This document shows positions 1 to 7,355 of a stretch of DNA of 64,000 nt, in pieces. The notes beneath the pieces were generated by a model. It had not been told where the DNA came from. It did no database searches and was given only the letters and a program-made list of their open reading frames with translations. Position 1 is the first letter of the stretch; each line of letters starts with the position of its first letter. The DNA lies in NCBI GenBank assembly GCA_963837635.1, contig CAWINY010000003.1, positions 62,001 through 126,000 of the forward strand. Direction: 5' to 3'. This DNA comes from CAWINY01 sp963837635 (lineage in GTDB: Bacteria; Acidobacteriota; Terriglobia; Terriglobales; Acidobacteriaceae). The translations under genes were made by a program, and so were the position numbers.

Positions 1-1
1 C

Positions 2-283
2 GATGAGGCCATGGCCGGTCGCGTCCTGGAACGGGGGCGCGAGGTGTTGGCGCATACTGAATTCGATCATCCCTCCTTGGATCAGGCGCTTCGTGCAGCG
101 GCACATGGCCTTGGAATCAAGGCAGGGCAGATGTTTCAGCCGATCCGCGTGGCGGTCTGCGGGCGCAAGAGCGCGCCGCCTTTGTTTGAAACATTGGAGG
201 TGCTTGGCCGCGAGACCGCGCTGGAGCGTATCGAGCAAGCCATGCAGAAGCTCCAACACGGTGCAGCCGGATCGCAGGGCTGA
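2..283 (+). CDS. gltX: Glutamyl-tRNA synthetase, C-terminal part (partial at left edge)
   Basis: The frame is open from the left edge and stops at TGA 281-283, leaving about 93 codons. The residues, including GIKAGQMFQPIRVAVCG followed by PLFETLEVLGRE, match the end of the anticodon-binding domain of class I glutamyl-tRNA synthetases, which charge tRNA-Glu in the cytoplasm. The catalytic Rossmann fold lies outside the window. The stop codon sits inside a hairpin (GCAGGGCTgaAGCCCTGC, 274-291) that could act as a processing or termination structure, although no T-tract follows. glnS, a related synthetase, lies 74 bases downstream on the same strand, so a tandem of class I glutamate/glutamine synthetases is likely. 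Confidence 0.88.
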   Translation, partial: DEAMAGRVLERGREVLAHTEFDHPSLDQALRAAAHGLGIKAGQMFQPIRVAVCGRKSAPPLFETLEVLGRETALERIEQAMQKLQHGAAGSQG

Positions 284-357
284 AGCCCTGCGCCACCCGA
301 TTGCGGGTGTCATTGACTACGAAAACCATGAACACGTCCCGTTCAAAAGCAGAAACT

Positions 358-2055
358 ATGAATTCAGCGATAAGTCCTGTCACCAGTTCGTCCAATTTCA
401 TCCGCGACATCATTGTTGAAGACCTGAAGACGAAGAAGTTCGGCGACGCCGTCATTCAGACGCGCTTCCCACCCGAGCCCAACGGCTATCTGCATATCGG
501 CCATGCCAAGGCCATTTGCCTTGATTTCGGACTGGCGGACGAGTTCGGCGGGCGCACCAACCTGCGCTTCGACGACACCAACCCGGAGAAGGAAGAGACC
601 GAGTACGTCGAGTCCATCATGGAGGACGTGCGGTGGCTCGGCTTCGAGTGGGAGGGCCTCTATTACGCCTCCGACTACTTCGACCAGCTTTATGCCTGGG
701 CGGTGCAGCTCATTAAGGCAGGCAAGGCTTACGTGGACGATCTTCCTGCGGACGAAGTCCGCCAGTATCGCGGAACCCTGACCGAACCCGGCAAGGATAG
801 CCCCTACCGCAATCGCTCGATCGAGGAGAATCTCGATCTTTTCGAGCGCATGCGTGCTGGCGAATTTCCCGACGGCTCCAGAACGCTGCGGGCGAAGATC
901 GATATGGCCGCGCCGAATGTGAACCTGCGCGATCCGGTGATGTACCGCATCCTGCACGCGGAACACCATCGTACCGGCAATAAGTGGTGCATCTACCCGA
1001 TGTACGACTACGCGCACGGGCAGTCAGATTCGCTGGAGCGCGTCACCCATTCCATGTGCACGCTGGAGTTCACCGACCACCGGCCGCTCTACGAATGGTT
1101 CATCCGCGAGCTGGGCATCTTCCCCTCGCAGCAGATCGAGTTCGACCGCCTCAACCTGACCTACACGCTCTTGAGCAAACGCAAGCTGCTGCAACTCGTC
1201 AGGGACGGCCATGTGCGCGGCTGGGACGATCCGCGCATGCCTACGCTCTGCGGCATTCGCCGCCGCGGTTACACGCCCGAGGCGATCCGCAATTTCTGCG
1301 CTGCCGTGGGCCTTTCCCGCACCAACGGGAGCACCGATCTGGCCATGCTGGAGCACTTCCTGCGCGAGGACCTGAACAAACGCGCGCCTCGCGTCATGGC
1401 GGTGCTGCGACCGTTGAAGGTGGTCATCGACAACTACCCGGAGAATCAGGTCGAGCAGCTCGATGCCATCAACAACCCGGAAGACCCCGCCGCCGGCACG
1501 CGCAAGGTGCCATTCTCACGGGTGCTGTATATCGAGCAGGATGACTTCCGCGAGGACCCTCCCAGTAAGTATTTCCGGCTCGCCCCGGGACGCGAGGTCC
1601 GCCTGCGCTACGCCTACTTCATCACCTGCACCGGAGCTGTGAAGAACGACGACGGCGAGGTGGTGGAACTGCATTGCACCTACGATCCCGCCACCCGCGG
1701 CGGCAATACACCTCCCGACGGGCGCAAGGTGAAATCCACCATCCACTGGGTAGCGGCCGCCGAGGCGGTCGAGGCCGAGTTGCGGCTCTACGAGACCCTT
1801 TTCACCAAGCCGAATCCAAGTGAGGTCGAAGAGGGGGAGGACTTCACCGCGAATCTCAATCCGCTTTCCCTGGAGACGCTGCGCGGTTGCAAGCTGGAAC
1901 CATCGCTCGCCAATGCCGCGGCGGGCAGCCGGTACCAGTTCGAGCGCATGGGATATTTCTGCGTGGACCCGGACTCCTGCCCGGGAAGCCCGGTCTTCAA
2001 CCGCACCGTCACCCTCAAAGATACATGGGCCAAGATCGAGAAGCGCGGCGGGTAA
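358..2055 (+). CDS. glnS: Glutaminyl-tRNA synthetase
   Basis: Charges tRNA-Gln with glutamine directly. The protein has about 565 residues, close to the usual length of roughly 550. The class I signature is clear: PPEPNGYLHIGHAKA with HIGH at residues 46-49, and a KMSKS-loop variant LLSKR at 271-275 that is typical of GlnRS rather than GluRS. The beta-barrel anticodon-binding domain fills the last third. I chose the ATG at 358 because the family normally begins shortly before NFIRDII. An ATG at 328 and a TTG at 301 are in frame upstream; none of the three has a good ribosome binding site. Having a dedicated GlnRS suggests the cell need not rely on the GatCAB transamidation route for tRNA-Gln. 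Confidence 0.96.
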   Translation: MNSAISPVTSSSNFIRDIIVEDLKTKKFGDAVIQTRFPPEPNGYLHIGHAKAICLDFGLADEFGGRTNLRFDDTNPEKEETEYVESIMEDVRWLGFEWEGLYYASDYFDQLYAWAVQLIKAGKAYVDDLPADEVRQYRGTLTEPGKDSPYRNRSIEENLDLFERMRAGEFPDGSRTLRAKIDMAAPNVNLRDPVMYRILHAEHHRTGNKWCIYPMYDYAHGQSDSLERVTHSMCTLEFTDHRPLYEWFIRELGIFPSQQIEFDRLNLTYTLLSKRKLLQLVRDGHVRGWDDPRMPTLCGIRRRGYTPEAIRNFCAAVGLSRTNGSTDLAMLEHFLREDLNKRAPRVMAVLRPLKVVIDNYPENQVEQLDAINNPEDPAAGTRKVPFSRVLYIEQDDFREDPPSKYFRLAPGREVRLRYAYFITCTGAVKNDDGEVVELHCTYDPATRGGNTPPDGRKVKSTIHWVAAAEAVEAELRLYETLFTKPNPSEVEEGEDFTANLNPLSLETLRGCKLEPSLANAAAGSRYQFERMGYFCVDPDSCPGSPVFNRTVTLKDTWAKIEKRGG

Positions 2056-2349
2056 CCCTCAGAAGAACCTGCCACCGAGGCACAGAGACACGAGAAGAAA
2101 TGAATTGTCATCCTGAGCAAAGCGAAGGACCTGCTTTGCTCTGTGCCTCTGAGCCAGATTTTTCTCGCCTCCCGTTCTCACAGAGTTGGTGATCCCAGGA
2201 CAACCAGGCTTGCAGCTTTGCACTCAAATCCGCTGGTAGGGCGGGTTCTCAGTGCTTGAGCTGCGATGCGCTGGTCGGTGAAGCCGGTTCGAGGAATCGC
2301 CCGAACAGCAGCGCGAATTAGATAGCCCATTAGGTCACGGGAGGTGCGC
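2056..2349. other. Intergenic spacer with a repeat fragment
   Basis: No gene is visible. The segment TGTCATCCTGAGCAAAGCG near 2107 matches a dispersed intergenic repeat type that recurs elsewhere in the window, for example near 63160 in the opposite orientation. A good ribosome binding site (GGGAGG, about 2338-2343) for the next gene closes the spacer. Confidence 0.5.
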
Positions 2350-3318
2350 ATGCGCGATTCACTTGCCGCTGAACACGAGCTTTTGTATGGAGTGGAAGCT
2401 TGGCCCTCGTTGCCCCTGGCGGAGTGGGAGCCTACCCGCGCCACGCTGCACATGTGGACTCAGATCGTGGGCAAGGTCCGCATGGCGCTCACCCCACACA
2501 TCAATCATTACTGGAATGTGCCCCTATACGTCACCGCGCGCGGCTTGAGCACCTCCCTGATCCCGTATCAGGCCGGCGGCTTCGAGATCTCGTTCGACTT
2601 CATCCAGCATCGCCTGCTGATAGAAACCTGCGATGGCGCCGCGCTCACAATGCCCTTGCGTCCGCAGAGCGTAGCCGAGTTCTACCGCGAGTTCCTGTCG
2701 TCGCTAGCCCGGCTCGGGATTGAAGTCACGATTCACGCGCGCCCGGACGAAGTACACAATCCCATCCCATTCCCCGAAGACACGGTGCATCATTCCTACG
2801 ACCCGGAATACGCGAACCGCTTCTGGCGGGTGCTGCTGATCGCGCATCGCCTGATGACGGAGTTCCGCGCGCGTTTCCGCGGCAAGTGCAGCCCGGTGCA
2901 CTTCTTCTGGGGCAGCTTCGATCTGGCGGTAACCCGCTTCTCCGGACGTCCGGCCCCGCCACGCCCCGGAGCCGATGCCATCACTCGCGAGGCGTATTCC
3001 GACGAGGTCAGCAGCGTGGGCTGGTGGCCCGGCAGCGGTGACGTGGAGGATGCCGCGTTTTATGCTTACATGACGCCCGAACCCGAAGGACTTGGCGACA
3101 GCGTGATCTCTCCCAAGTCCGCGTTCTATCACCGACAAATGCACGAGTTCTTGCTAATGTACGCAGACGTCCGGCAATCGGAGAACCCGGGGCAGGATGT
3201 GCTCAACTTTTTTCAATCCACCTACGAAGCCGGCGCCAGCTTGGCCCACTGGGATCGAGAGGCGCTGGAGTATCAACCGCCCCAACAAGCACCGGGATCG
3301 CCGATAATTGCCGCATAA
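2350..3318 (+). CDS. DUF5996-family protein
   Basis: A cytoplasmic protein of 322 residues without signal peptide or membrane segments. The order of conserved blocks (WPSLPLAEWEPTRATLHMW near the N-terminus, HINHYWNVPLYVTARGL, FDFIQHRL, SPVHFFWGSFDLAVTRFSGR and an EFLLMYADVR-like end) is that of the DUF5996 family, whose function is not known. I prefer the ATG at 2350 over the GTG at 2344 because it is six bases from GGGAGG. It is followed by a strong intrinsic terminator and appears to be a single-gene unit. The family name comes from recall of the conserved blocks and was not searched. Confidence 0.75.
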   Translation: MRDSLAAEHELLYGVEAWPSLPLAEWEPTRATLHMWTQIVGKVRMALTPHINHYWNVPLYVTARGLSTSLIPYQAGGFEISFDFIQHRLLIETCDGAALTMPLRPQSVAEFYREFLSSLARLGIEVTIHARPDEVHNPIPFPEDTVHHSYDPEYANRFWRVLLIAHRLMTEFRARFRGKCSPVHFFWGSFDLAVTRFSGRPAPPRPGADAITREAYSDEVSSVGWWPGSGDVEDAAFYAYMTPEPEGLGDSVISPKSAFYHRQMHEFLLMYADVRQSENPGQDVLNFFQSTYEAGASLAHWDREALEYQPPQQAPGSPIIAA

Positions 3319-3344
3319 ACATCTCTAACGAAGTCGGCTTCGTC

Positions 3345-3378
3345 AACCCTCCTCTTTCGTAGGAGGGTTTTGTTTTTC
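3345..3378 (+). terminator. Intrinsic terminator after the DUF5996 gene
   Basis: A 9-bp perfect stem, AACCCTCCT (3345-3353) with AGGAGGGTT (3361-3369), a 7-base loop, and then a T-rich run (TTGTTTTT) to 3378. It lies 27 bases after the stop codon. Confidence 0.9.
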
Positions 3379-3384
3379 TCTATC

Positions 3385-4740
3385 TACGGACACACCTCGG
3401 CGCCCGCGCAAGAGCACTTGTCAGTTGGACCATAGCTTCCATTGCTTCCAACCTTGGTTCGGCCCGTTCCGTTCATCGTTGCGGTGTACCCACCAAACAT
3501 CTCTTCGGTCAGTCGACGACCATGATGATCTGTTCGGACTCCCCGTCCTGGGGAGGCGGATGGCCTATTCAGCCCAACGGTCACTGCCGAGGCAGGACCA
3601 TGTTAACGCTCAGGCACCTCCGCTTGGGCTCCCCCCGCTCTGCCGTCCGCGACGGCAGAACTCTTCGTAGTCGATGTTGTCGCGCAGCATGATCCACAGC
3701 CGGATTCCCAGCTTGCGTCCAGCTGCCACTTTGGCTTTGCCGAGCCCTTTTTGCGCCAGTTTCCGTCGATAAAAGCGTTTGAGTTCCTCGTCTTTCCGCA
3801 CCGCGTGACCGACAGCTTCGCACCACAAAAAGCGAAGCAGCGCGTTGCCCTGCTTGCTGAGAGCTCCACAGCGCTGCCGGCCGCCGCTGGAGTACTCGCT
3901 CGGAATCATGCCGATGTAGCTGGCCACGGCTTTGCCGTCCACGAAGCGCGTCGGGTCGCCCAGCAACACTTCGGTGGCCAAGGCGGTGATCGGTCCCACG
4001 CCGGGATGCGTCATCAGCAGTTGGGCAAGCGGTCGTTGCTCAGCACACGCAGCGACGGTCTTATCCAACTCGTCGATCTCGGCTTGCAGGTGTAGGTACA
4101 AGGCAACCAGCGCATCGCGCCGTTCCGCCGAGTAACCCGGTAGCGCCAGCGAGCCGATCGCTTGCAGCCCAGCCTTGCTCCACAGCGAACTCCCGCGGCG
4201 TAGGCCATGGCTCAACGCGATCGATTGCAACGCGTTCTGCAGACGTGTACGGATCCGCACCCACTGATGCCGATAGCGTAAAAGCGCCCGCACATCGCGT
4301 TGCTCGATGCTCGGCATCCAGATCGCCGGGAACCGGTCGGCCACCATCAGGCTCAACAGTAAGTTTGCATCCCTGCGGTCATGCTTCTGCTTGCGCGGTT
4401 CGCAAGCGCGGATCTTCGCCGGGTGTCCGACCTGGCACTCCACACCCAACTCGTCCATCAGTTCCAAAAACCACTGCATCGACCCGGTCGCCTCGATGCC
4501 AACCCGCACCGGACCTGGCAGTCCGGCGTAAAACTCTCTGACCTGAGCGCCCTCATGGTCGAGGACAAGCTCCTGTATCTCGCCCGTATCCACGTCCAGC
4601 ATCGCCAAAGTCTGCTGTCGGGTATGCAAATCACAGCCTATAATGCGCATCTCGGCCTCCTTCGACCCGAGCCGCTGTCTGGTTGGAAGCCCAAACAGTG
4701 TACTCGGCCCGAATCCGAGGCCGACTTCGTTATCCCATCA
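3385..4740 (-). mobile_element. IS110-family insertion element (ends approximate)
   Basis: The element is defined by its transposase gene (3610-4650, minus strand) and about 225 bases of non-coding DNA after it (3385-3609). Less than about 100 bases separate the transposase start from the ribosome binding site of the next gene at 4754. IS110 elements usually lack terminal inverted repeats and target duplications, so the exact ends cannot be fixed from one copy and the coordinates are estimates. The downstream non-coding stretch contains short hairpins, such as CTCCCCgtcctGGGGAG (3539-3555) and CTGCCgaGGCAG (3584-3595). It is the most plausible site for the element's bridge RNA. Confidence 0.65.
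3610..4650 (-). CDS. IS110-family transposase (DEDD recombinase)
   Basis: A 346-residue protein with the IS110 layout. The N-terminal RuvC-like DEDD domain starts MRIIGCDLHTR (first Asp), continues with GIEATG (Glu) and KHDRRDANLLL (the Asp pair). The C-terminal transposase_20-type domain has HPGVGPITALATEVL and then ASYIGMIPSEYSSGG, with the serine region expected for the second catalytic site. IS110 recombinases act with a structured bridge RNA made from the element's non-coding end. The frame is intact over the family's usual length, so the element may still be functional. A strong hairpin (CTGCCGTC / GACGGCAG, about 3640-3658) lies within its last codons. Confidence 0.92.
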   Translation of the reverse strand: MRIIGCDLHTRQQTLAMLDVDTGEIQELVLDHEGAQVREFYAGLPGPVRVGIEATGSMQWFLELMDELGVECQVGHPAKIRACEPRKQKHDRRDANLLLSLMVADRFPAIWMPSIEQRDVRALLRYRHQWVRIRTRLQNALQSIALSHGLRRGSSLWSKAGLQAIGSLALPGYSAERRDALVALYLHLQAEIDELDKTVAACAEQRPLAQLLMTHPGVGPITALATEVLLGDPTRFVDGKAVASYIGMIPSEYSSGGRQRCGALSKQGNALLRFLWCEAVGHAVRKDEELKRFYRRKLAQKGLGKAKVAAGRKLGIRLWIMLRDNIDYEEFCRRGRQSGGSPSGGA

Positions 4741-4764
4741 GCCCTAACCATCCGGAGGGTCACC

Positions 4765-5040
4765 ATGACGCAGCGCTGCTCTCATCTAAACGATCACGTC
4801 AAGTTCACCATTCCCACCAAGCACGTTTGCGAGGATTGCGTGAAAACCCGCGATCACTGGGTCCATCTGCGCATGTGTCTGGAGTGCGGACACGTGGGCT
4901 GCTGCGACTCGTCGCCAAACCGGCATGCTACCCGGCATTATCACGAGACCGGACATCCGGTGATGCGTTCGGCTGAGCCGGACGAGAGCTGGATGTGGTG
5001 TTACGTAGACGAAGCCGAGGTCGGGGAGATGGCGGCTTAG
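4765..5040 (+). CDS. UBP-type zinc-finger protein
   Basis: A 91-residue protein almost entirely made of a ubiquitin-hydrolase-type (UBP) zinc finger. Regularly placed ligands are visible: C near position 4, HVCEDC, then MCLECGHVGCCDSSPNRHATRHYHETGHPV, the Cys/His pattern of the family. Bacterial stand-alone copies are widespread and their partner is not established. The ATG at 4765 is preceded by GGAGGG at the right distance, and the long open frame upstream overlaps the IS element and is not coding. The IS110 element is inserted directly in front of this gene and may have replaced its promoter. Confidence 0.85.
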   Translation: MTQRCSHLNDHVKFTIPTKHVCEDCVKTRDHWVHLRMCLECGHVGCCDSSPNRHATRHYHETGHPVMRSAEPDESWMWCYVDEAEVGEMAA

Positions 5041-5114
5041 CAGCCTCTAAAGTCGTGCATTGATACGCCAGTCCGATTGATGAGAACTGAGTACTGGATA
5101 CTTGCTATCGGGTT

Positions 5115-5414
5115 CTATTTCAAGCTGCGCAGGTACTCGGCAATCGCCTGAATCTGATCCTCGCGGAGGAGTTTCTTTGCGGCGGCATGTTTCGGGTTAT
5201 TCGCCACGGTGTCCTTCACCTTGGCGGCGCTCACACCCCTCAGGGGAGGGGCCTTCAGGATGGCATTGCCGCTGGCGTCCGCCTTGTGGCAACCCGCGCA
5301 CTTGGCCATGTACAGCCCCGCACCATCCTCCTGCGCCCAGCTCAAGTTTGGAAGCATGGCGAACAAAAGCAGTGCAAGCATCGCGATCACAGCGGCGAGT
5401 TTCACGATCTTCAT
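5115..5414 (-). CDS. Small secreted c-type cytochrome
   Basis: A 99-residue precursor with a signal peptide (MKIVKLAAVIAMLALLLFAM, cleavage near SWAQ) and one haem-binding motif, CAGCH, at residues 39-43. The remainder is a short class I cytochrome c fold ending IQAIAEYLRSLK, the usual C-terminal helix, so it should be an exported electron carrier. No methionine follows the haem motif, so the usual Met axial ligand is absent; a histidine (PKH) or an open site are the alternatives. The start at 5414 has AGGAGGG about ten bases upstream. It is a single gene, with no oxidase or reductase beside it. Confidence 0.88.
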   Translation of the reverse strand: MKIVKLAAVIAMLALLLFAMLPNLSWAQEDGAGLYMAKCAGCHKADASGNAILKAPPLRGVSAAKVKDTVANNPKHAAAKKLLREDQIQAIAEYLRSLK

Positions 5415-5600
5415 AATGACTCTTCCCTCCTGCGGTGACAATCAAACGCGGTGCCGCCCGCTCAGAAGACACCTTAACCCTAAAAAGATAAACCCAAACT
5501 ACACGTTGGGGTTGTCTTGAAAAGTTCGGTATGCCTCCAGTTTGGCTTCGGAGCTCAAGCCGGGATATGACTGTTATCACAGGCTTGGGTGACTTGGAAT

Positions 5601-6809
5601 TCACGCCCCTGCCATGACTGGCTGTCCTGCCATCGGCTTGCCGCCCCGAGTTCTGCGCTCGGTCCACGCGGTTCGCCCAATCGACAACAGCAGCATGCCG
5701 AGAAAGACCACCAGCAGTCCCCACGATGCGCCGCGAATGCCGTTGCCATGGCTCGGCAGCAGGATGAACTTGCCGTAAACGAACTCAATGTGGACCCAGT
5801 ACACCAGCAACGACGTCTGCCCCAACTGAATGATGGGGCTGAAACCCCAGGTGGCCGCGCCCCAGCGGCACCAGGCATAGCAGGCCGCGAGGATCATCAG
5901 CAGGACGCCCACACGCATAAGGAGAAAGTTGGGGCTGGTTAGCCAGAAGTTATAGACCGCGTACATCTGCCTTGGCTGGTGGTCGAGCCAGCGTGCGCCG
6001 AACCAGATCGCCGCGCCACCGGCGCCGAACAGCGCGAAGAAGGCTGCTTCGTACTTGCGCACGCGTTCGCTGAGCAGCAGGAATCCGACCGCGAGCCCGG
6101 CAAACGCGAAGGCCGCCCAGGGGAACGTCGGGAAAAGCCATCCCGGAGGCTCCTTGAAGGTGTGCACCCCGTTGATGTAGGACTCCAATGGCCATGGCAG
6201 CCAGCGCGGGCGCCACGTGGTGTAGAGAGGAGGAGTCAACAGGGCGATGCCGAGCGAGGCGGCAATAGCTGCGATTATCGTACGTTGACGGAGGGTGCCC
6301 CACATCTGCCCGGTTTTGGCAGATGTGGGTTCATGAAACCTCCCACATCTGCGCAAAACGCGCAGATGTGGGGCACCATCGAGAGCTGCCACGCGGCAAA
6401 GCACGCCCATCAACATCATCGAAAGCCCGATGATGTTCAGCACATCGACCCGGAGCAGGTCACTCCACGGCGCATAGGGCCAGCCGAGCAGGAACTCCTG
6501 CAACCGGAACAGCAGGCCGAATCCGAAGATCTCCGCGCCACGCCGGATGGTGGTGCGGGCGATCTTGCCGGGATCGACGCCTTTGTTTCGCAGCTTGTCC
6601 GTGACCAGCGCGAACGAGATACCGGCCAGAAACAAAAACAGCGGCGCGGGAAGTCCGCCCAGCAACTGCGCGTTCATGTAGAAGCGGGAGCGCTTGGCCT
6701 CTGGCGTCAGCCAGGAGTCGTAGGCATGCACCTGAAACATCAGCACGCACGCCAGCCCGCGCATCCAGTCGATGTAGGCTAGGCGCGGCTTGGCGGGGGC
6801 GGTGGCCAT
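5601..6809 (-). CDS. Heparan-alpha-glucosaminide acetyltransferase-like (DUF1624) membrane protein with repeat insert
   Basis: A 402-residue multi-pass membrane protein. It opens with PRLAYIDWMRGLACVLMFQVH, the N-terminal signature of DUF1624 / HGSNAT-type membrane acyltransferases, and has about ten hydrophobic segments (for example APLFLFLAGISFALV and LNIIGLSMMLMGVL). Members are thought to acylate sugars or small molecules at the membrane; the substrate is unknown here. Residues about 145-172 (APHLRVLRRCGRFHEPTSAK and onward) are not family-like. They are translated from an 84-base palindromic repeat (6294-6377) lying in frame between two membrane segments. Because 84 is a multiple of three, the frame survives. 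The codons at the extreme C-terminus are hydrophilic and unremarkable. Confidence 0.8.
   Translation of the reverse strand: MATAPAKPRLAYIDWMRGLACVLMFQVHAYDSWLTPEAKRSRFYMNAQLLGGLPAPLFLFLAGISFALVTDKLRNKGVDPGKIARTTIRRGAEIFGFGLLFRLQEFLLGWPYAPWSDLLRVDVLNIIGLSMMLMGVLCRVAALDGAPHLRVLRRCGRFHEPTSAKTGQMWGTLRQRTIIAAIAASLGIALLTPPLYTTWRPRWLPWPLESYINGVHTFKEPPGWLFPTFPWAAFAFAGLAVGFLLLSERVRKYEAAFFALFGAGGAAIWFGARWLDHQPRQMYAVYNFWLTSPNFLLMRVGVLLMILAACYAWCRWGAATWGFSPIIQLGQTSLLVYWVHIEFVYGKFILLPSHGNGIRGASWGLLVVFLGMLLLSIGRTAWTERRTRGGKPMAGQPVMAGA
6294..6377. repeat. Composite palindromic repeat inside a coding frame
   Basis: GGTGCCCCACATCTGCC opens the element and GCAGATGTGGGGCACC closes it. Inside are two hairpins: CCCACATCTGCC with GGCAGATGTGGG, and CCCACATCTGCGC with GCGCAGATGTGGG. 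The two outer ends also pair with each other. It is the fullest copy of a family also seen at 6897-7015, 11292-11328, 31431-31533, 45220-45255 and 50735-50770. Confidence 0.9.
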
Positions 6810-6896
6810 GGGTTGCGAGGAGTATGGAGTGATTGTAACCGGAACGGGCGGAATGACACCGGGCGCGGATTGTTTGCCGCGTATTGAAGGTGCGGA

Positions 6897-7032
6897 GGGT
6901 GCTCCACATTAGCCTGCTTTTGGCTAACGTGGGGGTGTTCTTGCACCAGTAACACGCACCGGATGCGGTTTGGCCCAGGTTAGCGCCGAAAGGAACGGCG
7001 CGAACCTGGGGCACCCGCACCAGTAACACGCA
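6897..7032. repeat. Composite palindromic repeat overlapping the gvpA 3' end, with a 16-bp direct repeat
   Basis: It has the same architecture as 6294-6377: it opens GGGTGCTCCACATTAGCC, forms a first hairpin with GGCTAACGTGGG, then a second one (CCCAGGTTAGCGCCG at 6974 with CGGCGCGAACCTGGG ending 7010), and closes GCACC at 7015. The 16-mer GCACCAGTAACACGCA occurs at 6943-6958 and again at 7017-7032, 74 bases apart. That suggests a duplication or slippage event when the second hairpin arrived. Confidence 0.8.
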
Positions 7033-7235
7033 GCCGTGGATGTTAGACCAATGGCCTCCGCATATTTCAAGTAGGTCTCGACCGAGGCGATGACTACCCG
7101 GGCTTCGATGGACAGCAGTTCAATGCCAACCAGTGACACCTTGACCCAGGCGTCGATCACGATCCCCTTGTCGAGAATGCGATCGATAACTTCCGCCAGG
7201 CTGGAGGAGTCGGTTGACTTCTGCATTTTTGCCAT
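6924..7235 (-). CDS. gvpA: Gas vesicle major structural protein GvpA with abnormal C-terminal tail
   Basis: Residues about 10-68 are a textbook GvpA: SSSLAEVIDRILDKGIVID, then AWVKVSLVGIELLSIEARVV and SVETYLKYAEAIGLTSTAA. GvpA polymerises into the wall of gas vesicles, which normally needs many accessory Gvp proteins. Here the canonical end (after GLTSTAA) runs on for about 35 residues (CYWCGCPRFAPFLSALTWAK and onward) translated from palindromic repeat DNA, which has evidently displaced the native stop. The start at 7235 is supported by AAGGAG in front of it and by family alignment; an in-frame ATG at 7346 also has a GAGGAG site but extends into non-family sequence. No other gvp gene is present, and an IS5-type element sits 120 bases upstream. 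Probably a relic. Confidence 0.88.
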   Translation of the reverse strand: MAKMQKSTDSSSLAEVIDRILDKGIVIDAWVKVSLVGIELLSIEARVVIASVETYLKYAEAIGLTSTAACYWCGCPRFAPFLSALTWAKPHPVRVTGARTPPR

Positions 7236-7355
7236 CGTTACACTCCTTACTGTTATGGGTTGACTGTAAGTTGAACCGAGAGACTTGAGCGAACAGACTT
7301 CGCTTGGCGGTGATTGCACGGGGAATGTCACATCCGGTGCAGGCATCTTGCTCCT

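Noticed and set aside
3384..3584. A 66-codon minus-strand frame downstream of the IS110 transposase
   Set aside because: No ribosome binding site or family; it lies in the non-coding end of the element, where a structured RNA is more plausible.
7236..7346. An upstream start for gvpA at 7346, which has its own GAGGAG site
   Set aside because: The added 37 residues are unlike any GvpA, and the ATG at 7235 has both a ribosome binding site and the family N-terminus.
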